From contig CAZYBP010000006.1 in assembly GCA_964645555.1 (NCBI GenBank), forward strand, positions 1-33,288: DNA of 33,288 nt, written 5' to 3'. Source of the stretch: 2-02-FULL-38-15 sp964645555 (GTDB taxonomy: Bacteria > Patescibacteriota > Microgenomatia > Daviesbacterales > UBA10151). The notes under the pieces were generated by a model. It was not told the origin of the DNA. It saw only the letters and a program-made list of their open reading frames with translations, and made no database searches. How positions within the stretch are numbered: the stretch's first letter is position 1; each line of letters opens with the position of its first letter. The position numbers were made by a program, and so were the translations under genes. Below are positions 32,116 to 33,288 of the stretch, piece by piece.

Positions 32116-32176
32116 TTGACAAATCTATGCAAATCTATGTAAAGTGAATGTACTACCCGAAAATTTGCATAGATTT
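32116..32176. promoter_or_regulatory. Promoter-like element with direct and inverted 14-base repeats
   Basis: TTGACA at 32116-32121 precedes AAATCTATG repeated with a 10-base period (32121-32129, 32131-32139). AAATCTATGCAAAT (32121-32134) recurs as an exact inverted copy at 32163-32176. Half-sites one helical turn apart plus an inverted copy look like a binding array for a DNA-binding protein, possibly the MerR-like product of the next gene. TATGTA (32136-32141) is a possible -10 for an ATG at 32148. Confidence 0.5.
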
Positions 32177-32213
32177 TCTAAGGTTTAGGGATAAGAGCAG
32201 TACTAATCCCTTG

Positions 32214-32254
32214 TCAGACGGACCAAAACTTGACATGAAGGAAGTTCCGTCTGA
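32214..32254 (+). promoter_or_regulatory. Hairpin holding the start codon of the HTH-surface protein in its loop
   Basis: TCAGACGGA (32214-32222) pairs exactly with TCCGTCTGA (32246-32254). The 23-base loop contains the ATG at 32235. If that is the true start, the hairpin could control access of the ribosome. Confidence 0.45.
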
Positions 32255-33288
32255 AAAATTATTAAAAATTGGGCAAGCTGCCAAACACTTAGGTGTTTCC
32301 ATTGATACCTTAAGAAGATGGGAAGCCAAAGGCAAAATTGAAGTTTTAAGAACTCCTGGTGACACCAGGCTTTACTCCATTGAATCCCTCAAAAAAGAAG
32401 CATTAGTAAAAAAAGTTAGAAAGTTGTCAGTTGTCAGCCGTCAGACACCAGACAGAAACGAAAGTCTGATAGCTGAAAGGTCCGCCAAAGGCAGACCGGT
32501 ACTGACAACTGAAAGCTCCTTATTAAAAATTGGGCAAGCTGCCAAACATTTAGGTGTTTCCATTGATACCTTAAGAAGATGGGAAAAATCAGGCAGGATT
32601 ATAGCTACCAGAACCCCTGCCGGCACCAGGCTTTACTCTCTGCAAATGCTTGAGCAAATGGTACCTAAATTTCAGGTACCTCCTCAAACTGCCAGCCCTC
32701 AGGTAGTAGGACCAATTCCTACGGATACCCTATTAAAGCAGATTCAAACAGACGCTCCTTCTAAAAGGAGTTCATTTATTACTGACCTACCCGGTAAAAT
32801 TAAAAAAACTTCTTCTGTCCCAAGAGTATCATATAACCCTATCAAACCATCACTATTTACCTCATTTTACTCAGCTACTAGAGGGCTAGCTTTCTCCTCT
32901 TTTCTTTTTACCATTATAATAACAGGGATACTTGTTTTAGGATATATAGATAACCCTGAAGGTATCAAACAATTAACCTCACCAGGTAAGTTATCTTCAT
33001 CACTGCTCTCTCCTTTCAATACACTGGCAGTTAAATCCATTGAACTAACAACTCCTAAACTGGCTATGAAACTAGGGATCATCAGGAAGCAAACTCAAAA
33101 AATAGCTAACAAGACCCAGGTATCAGATGATTTACAAAATATTAATTATGGCATGGGGGGAAATGGAAATCTACAGTCACAGGTTTTAGCTGCTACCTCT
33201 ACTGCCACATATTTGCAAATTAACTCTGATACCACCATTGAGGGATCTTTAACAGTTACTGATTTAATCAATGGCTTAAAGCTGCTGG
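32235..33288 (+). CDS. Membrane protein with two cytoplasmic MerR-type HTH domains and surface repeats, 3' end outside window
   Basis: At least 351 residues, open at the window end. Two MerR/excisionase-like DNA-binding domains (about 9-56 and 96-143) each read LLKIGQAAKHLGVSIDTLRRW and continue G.RI...RTP.GTRLYS. A Pro/Ser/Thr-rich linker leads to a single membrane segment (about 217-238). After it comes a region ending in LQINSDTTIEGSLTVTDLINGL, the kind of beta-roll repeat that opens giant surface proteins such as the one at 1-14092. The orientation predicts HTH domains inside and repeats outside. An in-frame ATG at 32148 with a possible -10 box 6 bases before it would add 29 residues. Function unknown: a membrane-tethered regulator or a DNA-anchoring surface fibre. 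Confidence 0.8.
   Translation, partial: MKEVPSEKLLKIGQAAKHLGVSIDTLRRWEAKGKIEVLRTPGDTRLYSIESLKKEALVKKVRKLSVVSRQTPDRNESLIAERSAKGRPVLTTESSLLKIGQAAKHLGVSIDTLRRWEKSGRIIATRTPAGTRLYSLQMLEQMVPKFQVPPQTASPQVVGPIPTDTLLKQIQTDAPSKRSSFITDLPGKIKKTSSVPRVSYNPIKPSLFTSFYSATRGLAFSSFLFTIIITGILVLGYIDNPEGIKQLTSPGKLSSSLLSPFNTLAVKSIELTTPKLAMKLGIIRKQTQKIANKTQVSDDLQNINYGMGGNGNLQSQVLAATSTATYLQINSDTTIEGSLTVTDLINGLKLL
32259..32324 (+). repeat. HTH-coding direct repeat, copy 1
   Basis: 66 bases coding for the helix-turn-helix, repeated at 32520-32585 with a single C/T difference, while the DNA between and after has diverged. Confidence 0.85.
32428..32511. repeat. Palindromic element in the linker between the HTH copies
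   Basis: CAGTTGTCAG (32428-32437) and CTGACAACTG (32502-32511) form a perfect 10-base inverted repeat, with further partial pairing inside (GTCAGAC/GTCTGAT). It is translated in frame as a low-complexity linker, which suggests an inserted repeat element. Confidence 0.6.
32520..32585 (+). repeat. HTH-coding direct repeat, copy 2
   Basis: Second copy of the 66-base HTH-coding segment, 261 bases (87 codons) after the first. Confidence 0.85.

Overview
The window looks like a piece of a small, AT-rich Patescibacteria (CPR) genome, most likely Microgenomates. The reasons are giant open reading frames built from GNVGIG-type repeats, a sortase next to PEGA-propeller surface proteins, a stripped-down ComEA/ComEC pair, genes with almost no Shine-Dalgarno sequences, and -10 boxes placed 3-9 bases before the start codons. 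The assignment rests on gene style only; there is no marker rRNA in the window.

Layout. (1) 1-14092 is the 3' part of one giant plus-strand gene (at least 4696 codons) for a modular surface protein: beta-roll repeats, a YadA-like head stretch, glycine-rich blocks, two propeller-like/LamG modules, a late 'DIAEVY' domain and a coiled coil. (2) 14109-16118 holds a PEGA-propeller protein and a sortase (minus strand), with tRNA-Arg(CCT) directly abutting the sortase start, then tRNA-Pro(CGG) on plus. (3) 16160-24578 is mostly minus-strand housekeeping: a small membrane protein (plus), ndk, a membrane-anchored phosphoesterase, argS, comEC, comEA, a SprT-like zincin and leuS. leuS carries a 10-N assembly gap. 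(4) 24579-24997 is a regulatory intergenic region with divergent promoters and a promoter followed at once by an intrinsic terminator. (5) 24998-31944 is an F1-ATPase-like operon: a c-like protein, b-like, delta-like, alpha, gamma, beta, then an inserted toxin-antitoxin pair, then epsilon. (6) 31945-33288 is a repeat-rich intergenic region and the 5' end of another large surface protein, whose cytoplasmic end carries two MerR-type DNA-binding domains.

The most striking object is the F1-like operon. Its first gene encodes a secreted domain fused to a c-subunit-like hairpin. The cytoplasmic GRNP loop is kept, but the ion-carrying carboxylate of helix 2 is replaced by isoleucine, and no subunit a is present. 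The catalytic beta residues and the alpha arginine finger are intact. The secreted domain is related to the 'DIAEVY' domain near the C-terminus of the giant surface protein. My inference is an ATP-hydrolysing F1 motor coupled to a membrane ring that displays surface domains rather than pumping protons. This is comparable in logic, not in demonstrated homology, to the F1-like/X0 machines of mycoplasmas. A canonical a/c pair elsewhere in the genome cannot be excluded from this window.
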